The notes under the pieces were generated by a model that worked only from the letters and a program-made list of their open reading frames with translations, was not told where the DNA came from and did no database searches. Below, piece after piece: positions 24,532-32,843 of a DNA stretch of 36,775 bases. Made by a program: the position numbers and the translations under genes. The stretch's first letter is position 1; each line of letters opens with the position of its first letter. The DNA is taken from NCBI RefSeq assembly GCF_004167665.1, contig NZ_SEWE01000044.1:1-36775 (forward strand), read 5' to 3'. The stretch comes from Hymenobacter persicinus (GTDB lineage Bacteria > Bacteroidota > Bacteroidia > Cytophagales > Hymenobacteraceae).

Positions 24532-25722
24532 ATGGCATTAACCCAAGCCCCCCCCATTTCCTTCAACGACACCGCCGTTGCCTTCGCCTCCAAGTCGGAC
24601 GGGGAGTTGCGCAAGATGTACGCCCTGTTCGCCGCCATGAACAATAACGGGCTCGTGAAGATGGGCGGCGGTATGATGAAGGCTGCCCTGAAGTGGCACC
24701 TGCCGGTGAAATTCCTGATCAAGGAAACCATCTTCGGCCAGTTCTGCGGCGGCGAAACCATCCGGGAGTGCATGCCCGTCATCGAGGAGTTGGGCCGCTA
24801 CAACATCGGCACCATCCTCGACTACTCGGTGGAAGGCGAAGGCAGCGACCAGAGCTTCGACCACACCCGCGACGAAATTCTGGCCACTATCGACCTGGCC
24901 CACCGCTCGACCCACATTCCCTTCTCGGTTTTCAAGGTCACCGGCGTGGCCGACAGCGCCCTGCTGGAGAAAGTGCAGGCCGGCAAAGAGCTGTCGGCGG
25001 CTGAGCAGGCCAGCTATGCCCGCGCCAAGGCCCGCGTGGAAGCCATCTGCGCCCGCGCCCACCAGTACGGCGTACGCGTGTTCGTTGATGCCGAGGAAAG
25101 CTGGTTCCAGGAAACCATCGACAACCTGGCCTACGAGATGATGGCCAAGTACAATAAGGAGGCGGCCATCGTCTGGAACACCTACCAGCTCTACCGCCAC
25201 GACCGCCTCGACGCCATCAAGGACGCTTACGAGGCAGCTGTGAAGGGTGGCTACTACTTGGGGGGCAAGCTCGTGCGCGGGGCTTACATGGAAAAGGAGG
25301 CCCGCACGGCTACTCAGCGCGGCTACCAGAACCCCATCAACCCCACCAAAGCCGCCACCGATCAGCTCTACAACGAGGCCCTGCGCTACTGCGTGGCCCA
25401 CGCCGACCGCATCAGCATCTGCGCTGGCACCCACAATGAGGACAGCTCTCTGCTGCTGACCGAGCTCATGCAGGAGTTCAACCTGCGCCCCGGCGACCCA
25501 CGCATCTGGTTTGCCCAGCTCTACGGTATGAGCGACAACTTGAGCTACAACCTAGCCAATGCGGGCTACAACACGGCCAAGTATGTGCCCTATGGCCCGG
25601 TGGAAGCGGTAATGCCCTACTTGCTGCGGCGGGCTGATGAGAATACTGCCATTGCCGGGCAAAGCAGCCGGGAGTTTCTGCTCATCCAGAAAGAAATGAC
25701 CCGCCGCAAAGCGCACAAATAG
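24532..25722 (+). CDS. Proline dehydrogenase (PRODH)
   Basis: This encodes 396 aa from ATG 24532. The (beta-alpha)8 PRODH domain shows GTILDYSVEGEG near 100, VFVDAEESWFQETIDNLAYEMM, YQLYRHDRLDAIKDAY, KLVRGAYMEKE (~245-255, FAD/substrate site), CAGTHNEDSSLL, and the C-terminal YLLRRADENTAIAGQ (~363-377) with the two Arg and Glu residues that hold proline. It oxidises L-proline to delta-1-pyrroline-5-carboxylate with FAD and feeds electrons to quinone. This is the monofunctional form; the P5C dehydrogenase that completes the pathway is not in the window. It is a single-gene unit with its own promoter and terminator. Confidence 0.95.
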   Translation: MALTQAPPISFNDTAVAFASKSDGELRKMYALFAAMNNNGLVKMGGGMMKAALKWHLPVKFLIKETIFGQFCGGETIRECMPVIEELGRYNIGTILDYSVEGEGSDQSFDHTRDEILATIDLAHRSTHIPFSVFKVTGVADSALLEKVQAGKELSAAEQASYARAKARVEAICARAHQYGVRVFVDAEESWFQETIDNLAYEMMAKYNKEAAIVWNTYQLYRHDRLDAIKDAYEAAVKGGYYLGGKLVRGAYMEKEARTATQRGYQNPINPTKAATDQLYNEALRYCVAHADRISICAGTHNEDSSLLLTELMQEFNLRPGDPRIWFAQLYGMSDNLSYNLANAGYNTAKYVPYGPVEAVMPYLLRRADENTAIAGQSSREFLLIQKEMTRRKAHK

Positions 25723-25759
25723 GGTTTTACAGCCTCGGCACAGTTTTGGCTTGCATCCG

Positions 25760-25803
25760 GCCCGCTGCTTCGGAACTTAAATCCGGGGCAGCGGGCTTTT
25801 TTT
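25760..25803 (+). terminator. Rho-independent terminator after proline dehydrogenase
   Basis: GCCCGCTGC (25760-25768) pairs with GCAGCGGGC (25788-25796), followed by seven T. The 19-nt loop contains a further small CCGG pairing. Confidence 0.88.
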
Positions 25804-25837
25804 CGCTACTTTCCGCATCCATTCCCACACCTGCTTA

Positions 25838-26206
25838 ATGAACGGACGAGTCCGCAACCATCTGATCCGCTTTGCCCGCCACCAGGTCGGCACCACCAGC
25901 TACCTCAATCTAGTCCAGGAAGCTGAATTAGGCCTCAATCTGGAAATCTCCCACGAGAAGTCCCGACTCAATGAGCTGCTGGCGGAGCTGTCGGAAACCG
26001 AGTTTCGCGCCAACCGCCCCATTCTGAGCTGCCTGGTGAAGGTGGAAGGCTCCAAGGGCCAAGGCGACAATTTCTACAAGCTCTGTGAGCGGCTGGGTCT
26101 CGGCGAATGGCGCACACTCAAGCAGGATCCGGAGTTTCTCAAAAACCTGCGCCGGGAGTGCCGAGCCTTTTGGCAGGATGAGCAGAACTACGAAAAATTC
26201 GCTTAG
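25838..26206 (+). CDS. Conserved small protein of unknown function
   Basis: This encodes 122 aa from ATG 25838, directly after the upstream terminator. It is soluble and charged, with no signal peptide or membrane segment. Readable features are an N-terminal basic helix (NHLIRFARHQVGTTSYLNLV), a helix ELGLNLEISHEKSRLNELLAELSETEF, a short beta core RANRPILSCLVKVEG, then GDNFYKLCERLGLG and a Trp-containing helix (RRECRAFWQDEQNYEKF). The pattern RP-x-LS-x-LV ... G-x-x-FYxL resembles small uncharacterised proteins I have seen in several phyla, but I cannot name a family. The function is unknown. It is probably monocistronic. Confidence 0.8.
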   Translation: MNGRVRNHLIRFARHQVGTTSYLNLVQEAELGLNLEISHEKSRLNELLAELSETEFRANRPILSCLVKVEGSKGQGDNFYKLCERLGLGEWRTLKQDPEFLKNLRRECRAFWQDEQNYEKFA

Positions 26207-26320
26207 CCGACCCCTCCGGCTGGTTTTTACTGTTTTGGTTGAATAAGGGGCAATAGAATTTGGTTAGTTACATATTTTTTTGTAACCCCTCATTCCGTGG
26301 AGCCGTTAAGAACCTCGAAG

Positions 26321-26356
26321 CTGAAGCAATCCGACGCAAGTTGATGCCTGCTTCAG
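26321..26356 (+). promoter_or_regulatory. Hairpin in the leader of the stress-protein gene
   Basis: CTGAAGCA (26321-26328) pairs with TGCTTCAG (26349-26356) around a 20-nt loop, 42 bases before the ATG at 26399. A second small stem GTTACA/TGTAAC lies at 26267-26286. The region 26207-26398 has no gene. A regulatory role is only inferred. Confidence 0.35.
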
Positions 26357-26398
26357 ATTCTTTCTTTCCAACTTTCCTTTCCCCACTCAACCAACACT

Positions 26399-27217
26399 AT
26401 GAACACCAACGATCCAAACAACCCGCAGAATACTGGTACTGGCGCAGGCGCTAACTACGGCACGACGAACACGGGTACCGGCTTCGGCAACAGCTCGAGC
26501 TCGAGCAACGAAGGCACGAGCTACAACGCTGGTACGGGTGTAACCAATAGCACCGACGGTGACGACTTCAGCGCTACCGCCAAAGGCGCTGCCGTTGCTG
26601 GCACGCCCGGTGCAGTAGTAGGCCGCGGCATTGACGCCGTACAGAACGCCGCTGACGAAGCTGCTCACGCCGTAACCGGCGAACCATATCAGAACAAAGC
26701 CGGCTCGGGCATGCTGACCAGTTCGTTCCGCGACCGTGCCAGCGCTGAGCGTGCTTACAGCACCCTGTCTTCGCGTGGCTACGGCAAAGACGACGTGAAC
26801 CTGCTCATGTCGGACGAAACCCGCAAGACGCACTTCGGTGATGATACCGTACACACCGACCTCGGCGACAAAGCTATGGAAGGTGCCGGCGTAGGCTCGG
26901 CTATCGGTGGCACCGCTGGTGCAATCATCGGCGCCATTGCCGCTATCGGTACTTCGGTAGCTCTGCCCGGCCTGGGCCTGATCATCGCTGGACCTATCGC
27001 TGCCGCTCTGGCTGGCGCTGGTGCCGGTGGTCTGACGGGCGGCTTGGTAGGCGCTCTGGTAGGCTCGGGCATTCCTGAGGAGCACGCTGCTGAATACGAG
27101 AACGACGTGAAGAACGGCGGCATCGTGATGGGCGTGAAACCCCGCAACGACGAAGATGCTCGTTACTTCGAAGAGGAGTTCCGTCGCAGCAACGGCGACC
27201 GGGTACGTCGCTACTAG
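26399..27217 (+). CDS. YflT-like general stress protein with glycine-zipper hydrophobic region
   Basis: This encodes 272 aa from ATG 26399. Residues 1-60 are a low-complexity Asn/Thr/Gly/Ser tract with no signal peptide. The segment ~105-145, SSFRDRASAERAYSTLSSRGYGKDDVNLLMSDETR, matches the pattern of YflT/GSP17M-type heat-induced stress proteins (F-x-D-x-x-x-A ... L-x-x-x-GY-x-x-x-D). Residues ~162-226 are a long Gly/Ala-rich run with GxxxG spacing (AIGGTAGAIIGAIAAIG ... GGLTGGLVGALVGSG), a glycine zipper that could insert in or associate with a membrane. The C-terminus is charged (YFEEEFRRSNGDRVRRY). Codon use is T-richer and looks like that of a highly expressed gene. A general stress role is inferred from the family. 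Confidence 0.85.
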   Translation: MNTNDPNNPQNTGTGAGANYGTTNTGTGFGNSSSSSNEGTSYNAGTGVTNSTDGDDFSATAKGAAVAGTPGAVVGRGIDAVQNAADEAAHAVTGEPYQNKAGSGMLTSSFRDRASAERAYSTLSSRGYGKDDVNLLMSDETRKTHFGDDTVHTDLGDKAMEGAGVGSAIGGTAGAIIGAIAAIGTSVALPGLGLIIAGPIAAALAGAGAGGLTGGLVGALVGSGIPEEHAAEYENDVKNGGIVMGVKPRNDEDARYFEEEFRRSNGDRVRRY

Positions 27218-27240
27218 TAGCATCCCGCTCTTAACGTAAA

Positions 27241-27276
27241 AAAAGACCTCCCCTCTCTGGGGGAGGTCTTTTTTCT
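27241..27276 (+). terminator. Rho-independent terminator after the stress-protein gene
   Basis: AAAAGACCTCCCC (27241-27253) pairs with GGGGAGGTCTTTT (27260-27272) around TCTCTG, and the right arm continues into a T-rich tract. Confidence 0.92.
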
Positions 27277-27512
27277 TTTTATAGCTGGGCAGAAGTTCAT
27301 CGAAACTTCAACTGATTTTCCGTGTTTTATTCCCAGCGTTACCTGCGTGGCAAAGCTGGCCCTACGGTCACCGTCCACCGGTGCAACCTTCGCTTGGTTA
27401 CATGCGCCTTATAGTAGTCGTTGCTACCAAACGGGCACTTATTTCCCGTTGCCTGGCGTTTCAGATAAAACCGTGACCTGCGGTAGCGCGTAGCCTGAGA
27501 GCGGCTTTTGCT

Positions 27513-27520
27513 TACATTTG
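27513..27520 (+). promoter_or_regulatory. Bacteroidota -7 element (TACATTTG) for the tail-specific protease
   Basis: A perfect TAnnTTTG lies 26 bases before the ATG at 27547. Confidence 0.65.
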
Positions 27521-27546
27521 ATTTTCCTCCCATTCAACCCGATTCC

Positions 27547-29697
27547 ATGTCTTCTCCCCGCCTGAAAATAGGCCTGTATGCCTCGTTGGTGTTGGTAGTA
27601 TTCGTACTGGCATCTTACAAGCTGTATCGGCGCAATGATAGCTCTGGCTCGCCTCAGAAAGACGAGGTGCTGATCAAAGCTATGCTCCAAGGCCTGAGCG
27701 CCGCCCATTACCAACCCGAAAAAATCGACGACACCTTCTCCAAGCGCGTGTTTGACCTTGGCCTGAAGCGACTCGACTACAACAAGAAGTTCCTGTTGCA
27801 GTCGGATGTGGCGCAGCTGCGCAAGTACCAGACCGACATCGACGACCAGGTAAAGCGTGGCACCCACGAGTTCCTGGATCTGGGCACCAAGCTCATGCTT
27901 CAGCGCACCAACGACGTGCAGGCTCTCTACCGCGACATTCTGTCTAAGCCGTTCGACTTTTCCACCCAGGAATCGTTTGAAACCGAGCCCGATAAGATGG
28001 TTTTTGCCGCCGATGCTGCCGCCCAGCGCGAAGAGTGGCGCAAGTATCTGAAGTATCAGACCCTGATTCGCCTGTCGGAGCTTATGGACGAGCAGTCCAA
28101 GAAGAAAGACAAGCCACTGGCTTCGGTATCGGCCAAGCCGTCGACGGCCGTCATCACGACCAAGACGCTGACGCCAGTTGAAATGGAGGCAGAAGCCCGG
28201 AAGCGGGTACTGAAGTACTTCGATGACCAGTTTAAGGACCTCAAGCAAACCGACGACAATGAGCGGCTGGCAGCCTATGCCAACGTTATTGCCAACACTT
28301 ACGACCCCCACACGGAATACTACGCCCCGCGCGATAAAGACGCCTTCGACCAGGCAATGACGGGTCGTTTTGAAGGTATCGGCGCCACGCTGCAGGAGAA
28401 AGACGGTCAGATCAAAGTAGCCGACATTATCCCCGGTAGCGCTTCGTATCGTCAGGGTGAGCTCAAAGCCGGCGACATCATCATGCGCGTGGCCCAGGGT
28501 GCTGAAGAGCCGGTATCGGTAGAAGGCTGGCGCTTGGATAAAGCCATCGTGCTGATTCGCGGCAAGCGGGGTACGGAAGTGCGCCTAACGGTGAAAAAAG
28601 CCGATGGCAGCACCAAGATTATCCCAATTATCCGCGACGTAGTGGTTATTGAGGAAACCTACGCCAAGTCGGCCATCGTGAATGAAGGTGGTAAGAAAAT
28701 CGGCTACCTGCGTCTGCCCGGCTTCTACGCCGACTTTAGCGACAACGGCGGCCGCAGTTCGGCGGAAGACGTGAAAAAGGAGCTCGAGAAGCTTAGCAAG
28801 GAAAACGTACAGGGTGTAGTTCTCGACCTGCGCTTCAACGGTGGGGGCTCTTTGGGCGACGCCGTTGACATGACCGGCTTGTTTGTGGACAGCGGTCCGG
28901 TAGTGCAGGTTCGCTCGGGCCAGGGCTCGCCTAGCATCCTTAATGACCGGGACCCCCGGGTACAGTACTCCGGCCCGCTCGTAGTACTGGTCAATAAGTA
29001 CAGCGCCTCGGCCTCCGAGATTCTGGCCGCCGCCATTCAGGATTACAAGCGCGGCATCATCATGGGCTCGGCCAGCACCTATGGCAAGGGCACCGTGCAG
29101 CGCATCGTAGATCTGGACGACATGCTTGGTGACTTCAACTCGCTGAAGCCATTTGGCTCGCTGAAGCTGACCACGCAGAAGTTCTACCGCATCAACGGCG
29201 GCTCTACCCAGTTCAAGGGCGTCGTTCCGGACATTGTGTTGCCGGATGCCTACAGCTACCTCGACCAGGGCGAAAAGGAATCTGACTATCCACTGAAGTG
29301 GGATGAAATTACGCCCGCCCGCTACCGCGCTTGGAGCAACCCGCCGGCTTACGACAAGCTGCGGGCTGCCAGCCAAGGCCGCGTTGCCGCCAATCCGAGC
29401 TTCAAGATGATGAACGAGATGGTCCAGCGCATGCGCAAGCGGAAGGACGAGACCCTGGTTTCCCTGAACCTGACTAAGTTCCGCGCCGAGCAGGAGCAGG
29501 CCAAAGCTGAGTCGGACAAGTATGAGGCTGTGCAGAAAGTGGCGACGCCGCTGGATATTGCCCCACTCATGGCCGATGTCCGCCAGCTCGGTACCGACTC
29601 GGTACAGATAAACCGCGCTTCGCGCTTCACGAAGAACCTCAAAAAGGATATCACCCTGCACGAGGCCGTTTCGGTCATCAAAGACCAAATTCAATAG
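27547..29697 (+). CDS. prc: Carboxy-terminal (tail-specific) processing protease, S41 family
   Basis: This encodes 716 aa from ATG 27547. One N-terminal hydrophobic segment (IGLYASLVLVVFVLASY, ~8-26) acts as a signal anchor, placing the enzyme in the periplasm. A Tsp-type N-terminal helical region leads to a PDZ domain (~270-355: GRFEGIGATLQEKDGQIKVA, then GELKAGDIIMRV). The S41 core follows with LDLRFNGGGSLGDAVDMTGLF; nucleophile S488 in KYSASASEIL, D499 in QDY, and general base K514 in YGKGTVQ line up with the Ser/Lys dyad of E. coli Prc, with one extra residue between Ser and Lys. The C-terminus (~600-716) is the usual charged Prc tail. The family cleaves proteins from the C-terminus and trims envelope enzymes and lipoproteins. 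It is a single-gene unit. Confidence 0.95.
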   Translation: MSSPRLKIGLYASLVLVVFVLASYKLYRRNDSSGSPQKDEVLIKAMLQGLSAAHYQPEKIDDTFSKRVFDLGLKRLDYNKKFLLQSDVAQLRKYQTDIDDQVKRGTHEFLDLGTKLMLQRTNDVQALYRDILSKPFDFSTQESFETEPDKMVFAADAAAQREEWRKYLKYQTLIRLSELMDEQSKKKDKPLASVSAKPSTAVITTKTLTPVEMEAEARKRVLKYFDDQFKDLKQTDDNERLAAYANVIANTYDPHTEYYAPRDKDAFDQAMTGRFEGIGATLQEKDGQIKVADIIPGSASYRQGELKAGDIIMRVAQGAEEPVSVEGWRLDKAIVLIRGKRGTEVRLTVKKADGSTKIIPIIRDVVVIEETYAKSAIVNEGGKKIGYLRLPGFYADFSDNGGRSSAEDVKKELEKLSKENVQGVVLDLRFNGGGSLGDAVDMTGLFVDSGPVVQVRSGQGSPSILNDRDPRVQYSGPLVVLVNKYSASASEILAAAIQDYKRGIIMGSASTYGKGTVQRIVDLDDMLGDFNSLKPFGSLKLTTQKFYRINGGSTQFKGVVPDIVLPDAYSYLDQGEKESDYPLKWDEITPARYRAWSNPPAYDKLRAASQGRVAANPSFKMMNEMVQRMRKRKDETLVSLNLTKFRAEQEQAKAESDKYEAVQKVATPLDIAPLMADVRQLGTDSVQINRASRFTKNLKKDITLHEAVSVIKDQIQ

Positions 29698-29721
29698 CCG
29701 GTCTTTTTGCCAGCTGATTTC

Positions 29722-29754
29722 AGCCCCTGTACCATCCCGGTGCAGGGGCTTTTT
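29722..29754 (+). terminator. Rho-independent terminator after the tail-specific protease
   Basis: AGCCCCTG (29722-29729) pairs with CAGGGGCT (29743-29750); the stem continues inward with one wobble to an ATCCC loop, and T follows. Confidence 0.9.
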
Positions 29755-29930
29755 GTTGCCTATCGTTTTCCACCCAAATACATTAGCAAACATATCATTT
29801 CAACCTAGTGAAAAAGCAGGACTATTATCAATCACAAATATCTGTTTTTCAATAATATATGCCACCAATAATTTGGCGAATATTTTTAGTAAACGTGCAA
29901 CTCAAATTAGTCGTCAGCTGTTTACTTAGC

Positions 29931-30971
29931 ATGACAACGACAACTGAGAATAACATCTTCCCGCTCGTGACGGACGAGCAGAAGCAAGCTGAGGAAACGT
30001 GGCGCAAATCCATTCCCGCCCAGGTGTTTCTCAACTACTTCTTTGCCATCAACTATCACATCCAGGAGAATGACGATGCCAACGGTGGGTTGCAGCATCT
30101 GCCTTTCTTCCGGGCTCACCACGCTGAGCTGACCGACGCCGACCTACAGGCTGTTACCAAGCTGCTGCATTCGTGCTGGAGCACCGAGTACGCCCTGCGG
30201 GCCACCGCGGAACTCGGCGACGAGGACTATCTGCGCAACGCCCTGCACTGGACTTTCCCGCAAGCTTATCACACCATCTTGTCGGGCCTGCAGGCTTTCC
30301 TGTACACGACCGGCGTGCGGAGCAATAACTCTTCTTTGGTGCGGCGTGAAGTGGGCCGCTTGGTGGTGCGCAATGCCTACCCCCGGCCCGTGTCGTTCTA
30401 TGCCGCCGGCGCTTATGGCGACTTCAGCATTCACCGGCTGCCGCTGGCGGGTTATAAGCCCGGTTTGCACATTGCCGGCAAGGAGATTGAAGCCCAGGCT
30501 CAGATTGGCCAGTTTCTACGCACTACCCGCAAGATGAAGGCCCAGTGGACTCGCCAGCAGGTGCAGAACAACCCCAACACTGCCCTGCGTAGCCAGAAGA
30601 CGGGCAAGGTGCTCGACAAGTGGACGGCTTCCCACTGGCAGCAGATTACCTGGCGCTTAGGCTACACCACCATCTTCGACCTGCTGGGCCGCCTGCAGAT
30701 TTCGCAGACCAGTCGCGAGATTGAGCGCTACGTGGAAGCCGAAATTGACTTTAGCCTGTTCCACCAGTCTTTGCTCAACATCGTGAGCTACCTCAACGGC
30801 ATTCACGAAACCTACATTGCTAAAGCCGTGGGCCTGGAGCGTTATCAACAGATGGTGGCCGAGCTACCTAAGCACCTGCAGAACTCCTTCGTGGCCGAGC
30901 GTCTGCGTACCCGCGTCGAGCCCCAGCTGACCGGCCAGGAGCCCCAGCAGCAGATGAGTATTGCCGCCTAG
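29931..30971 (+). CDS. Uncharacterised helical protein with an AT-rich leader
   Basis: This encodes 346 aa from ATG 29931; an in-frame ATG 24 codons upstream (29859) lies in AT-rich DNA and adds a poor N-terminus. The protein is soluble, without signal peptide. It is largely helical: a Trp- and Tyr-rich first half with EYALRATAELGDEDYLRNAL, a segment SFYAAGAYGDFSIHRLPLAGYKPGLHIAG, then a basic middle (TTRKMKAQWTRQQVQ) and a second helical half with GRLQISQTSREIERYVEAE. The helix pair around ALHWTFPQAYHTILSGLQAF recalls HEPN-like bundles, but the HEPN RX4-6H motif is not clear, so this is speculation. The 175 bp upstream are much richer in A+T than the rest of the window, which may mark an acquired gene or a strong promoter region. 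Confidence 0.82.
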   Translation: MTTTTENNIFPLVTDEQKQAEETWRKSIPAQVFLNYFFAINYHIQENDDANGGLQHLPFFRAHHAELTDADLQAVTKLLHSCWSTEYALRATAELGDEDYLRNALHWTFPQAYHTILSGLQAFLYTTGVRSNNSSLVRREVGRLVVRNAYPRPVSFYAAGAYGDFSIHRLPLAGYKPGLHIAGKEIEAQAQIGQFLRTTRKMKAQWTRQQVQNNPNTALRSQKTGKVLDKWTASHWQQITWRLGYTTIFDLLGRLQISQTSREIERYVEAEIDFSLFHQSLLNIVSYLNGIHETYIAKAVGLERYQQMVAELPKHLQNSFVAERLRTRVEPQLTGQEPQQQMSIAA

Positions 30972-31090
30972 CACGGCTCCAACCTAGTTTTCTTAACGCC
31001 TTACTGCATATAGACCTAAGCGCTGCTCCTCTGGGGTGGCGCTTTTTGTGTTTTTACGGTGGGCGTGGCTTAACACTGCCCGAATCAGAC

Positions 31091-31098
31091 TATTTTTG
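31091..31098 (+). promoter_or_regulatory. Bacteroidota -7 element (TATTTTTG) for lysS
   Basis: A perfect TAnnTTTG lies 46 bases before the lysS ATG at 31145. Confidence 0.6.
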
Positions 31099-31144
31099 CA
31101 GCTTGACTTTTCCGGCCCCGCGGCCTCTTTCTAAGCCCATACCC

Positions 31145-32707
31145 ATGCACCACCTCAGCGAACAGGAGCAAATTCGTCGTAACAAGCTCGATGAGCTCCG
31201 TAGCCTTGGCATCGACCCCTACCCTTCCGAGCTGTTCGATGTCAATTTCTACGCGCAGGAAATTCAGGACAACTACCACCCCGAGCTCAACAACTTCCAG
31301 GAAGTGACGCTGGCCGGCCGGCTGATGTCGGTGCGGGTGATGGGCAAGGCGTCGTTTGCCGAGCTGATGGACTCCTCGGGCCGCATTCAGCTCTACGTCA
31401 ACCGCGACGAAATCTGCCCCGGCGAGGACAAGACGCTGTACAACGCAGTATTCAAGAAGCTGCTCGACCTCGGCGACTTTATCGGCGTAAAGGGCTACGT
31501 ATTCAAAACCCAGGTGGGTGAAACGTCCGTGCACGTGAAGGAACTGGTGCTGCTTAGCAAGAGCCTGCACCCGCTGCCCGTGGTGCGCGAGGCCGTGGAT
31601 GAGGCGACCGGCGAGAAGAAAACCTACGACGCCTTCACCGACCCCGAAGCCCGCTACCGGCAGCGCTACGTGGACCTGGTGGTGAACCCGCAGGTGCGCG
31701 ACACGTTCGTCAAGCGCACCCAGCTGGTGCAGGCCATGCGCAACTACCTCAACGACAAAGGCTACCTGGAGGTGGAAACCCCAATTCTGCAGCCCTTGTA
31801 CGGCGGCGCGGCAGCCCGGCCCTTCAAGACCTTCCACAACACGCTGGACATGACGCTCTACCTGCGCATTGCCAACGAGCTGTACCTGAAGCGCCTCATC
31901 GTGGGCGGTTTCGACGGGGTGTACGAGTTCAGCAAGGACTTCCGCAACGAGGGCATGAGCCGGTTCCACAACCCCGAGTTCACCCAGATGGAGCTCTACG
32001 TGGCCTACAAGGACTACTACTGGATGATGGACCTGGTGGAGGAAATGGTGGAGCGGGTGGCAATGGCCCTGCACGGCAAGACCGAGGTGCAGGTTGGTCA
32101 GAACGTTATCAACTTCCAGCGGCCCTGGAAGCGCTTCACGATGGCCGAGTCCATCCAGCACTTCACCGGCGTCGATATCTCGGAGCTCGACGAGGAAGGC
32201 CTGCGCGCCGCCGCCAAGCAGCTGCACGTGCCCCTCGACCCCAGCATGGGCAAAGCCAAGATTATCGACGAAATCTTCGGGGAACACGTGGAGCCCAAGC
32301 TGATTCAGCCCACGTTCATCACCGATTACCCGGTGGAAATGTCGCCGCTGGCCAAAAAGCACCGCTCGAAGCCGGGCTTGGTGGAGCGGTTCGAAGCCAT
32401 TTGCAACGGCAAGGAAATCTGCAACGCCTTTTCCGAGCTCAACGACCCCATCGACCAGCGCCAGCGCTTCGAGGACCAGCTGGAGCTCGGCAAGCGCGGC
32501 GACACCGAGGCCATGGTGCTCGACGAGGACTTCCTGCGGGCTCTGGAATACGGCATGCCGCCCACGGCCGGCCTGGGCATCGGCATCGACCGGCTCAGCA
32601 TGATCATGACTAACTCCAACTCGATTCAGGACGTGCTGTTCTTCCCCCAGATGAAGCCCGAAAAACTGGAGAAAGCACCAGCCAAGCCGGAAGCCGACAA
32701 CAGCTAA
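31145..32707 (+). CDS. lysS: Lysyl-tRNA synthetase, class II
   Basis: This encodes 520 aa from ATG 31145 (MHHLSEQEQIRRNKLDELRS). An N-terminal OB-fold anticodon-binding domain (~50-150, VTLAGRLMSVRVMGKASFAEL) leads to the class II catalytic domain. Motif 2 is FRNEGMSRFHNPEFTQMELY (from ~265) and motif 3 GLGIGIDRL (~476-484) with the conserved Arg. ICNAFSELNDPIDQRQRF is the LysS-specific lysine pocket segment. It charges tRNA-Lys. The last ~20 residues (KPEKLEKAPAKPEADNS) are a short disordered tail beyond the usual FPQMKPE ending. It is a single-gene unit with a strong terminator. Confidence 0.97.
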   Translation: MHHLSEQEQIRRNKLDELRSLGIDPYPSELFDVNFYAQEIQDNYHPELNNFQEVTLAGRLMSVRVMGKASFAELMDSSGRIQLYVNRDEICPGEDKTLYNAVFKKLLDLGDFIGVKGYVFKTQVGETSVHVKELVLLSKSLHPLPVVREAVDEATGEKKTYDAFTDPEARYRQRYVDLVVNPQVRDTFVKRTQLVQAMRNYLNDKGYLEVETPILQPLYGGAAARPFKTFHNTLDMTLYLRIANELYLKRLIVGGFDGVYEFSKDFRNEGMSRFHNPEFTQMELYVAYKDYYWMMDLVEEMVERVAMALHGKTEVQVGQNVINFQRPWKRFTMAESIQHFTGVDISELDEEGLRAAAKQLHVPLDPSMGKAKIIDEIFGEHVEPKLIQPTFITDYPVEMSPLAKKHRSKPGLVERFEAICNGKEICNAFSELNDPIDQRQRFEDQLELGKRGDTEAMVLDEDFLRALEYGMPPTAGLGIGIDRLSMIMTNSNSIQDVLFFPQMKPEKLEKAPAKPEADNS

Positions 32708-32727
32708 TCCGGCAACTTACCGAGTAT

Positions 32728-32765
32728 AAAAAGAGCCCGTCAGCAGCAGCTGACGGGCTCTTTTT
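32728..32765. terminator. Strong hairpin terminator between lysS and the FkbM gene
   Basis: AAAAAGAGCCCGTCAGC (32728-32744) pairs perfectly over 17 bp with 32749-32765 around AGCA. A and T tracts at the two ends let it work for both convergent genes. Confidence 0.93.
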
Positions 32766-32843
32766 ATGTTATTTCTTGGCTGAACGACTGGCTGCCGGTT
32801 TTATCCAGAAAGCGCTTTGCCTTGACCGATGTTTTATGCCCGC

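Larger units (their letters stand above)
27218..27546. other. Intergenic region (329 bp) before the tail-specific protease
   Basis: It holds the terminator at 27241-27276 and a -7 element at 27513-27520. The rest (27278-27512) shows no convincing gene on either strand; the 64-codon minus-strand frame at 27339-27533 is basic and low in quality. Confidence 0.5.

Noticed and set aside
26387..27223. 278-codon minus-strand frame opposite the stress protein
   Set aside because: Ser/Thr/Ala-rich antisense of Gly/Ala repeats; no start signals.
28585..29793. 402-codon minus-strand frame opposite the tail-specific protease
   Set aside because: Antisense shadow; the plus strand carries the S41 catalytic motifs.
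29837..29930. AT-rich stretch considered as a replication origin or attachment site
   Set aside because: No repeated DnaA-box-like words, no flanking direct repeats and no tRNA or integrase nearby.
31085..32362. 425-codon minus-strand frame opposite lysS
   Set aside because: Antisense shadow of a universal gene; His/Leu/Val-rich with no domain.
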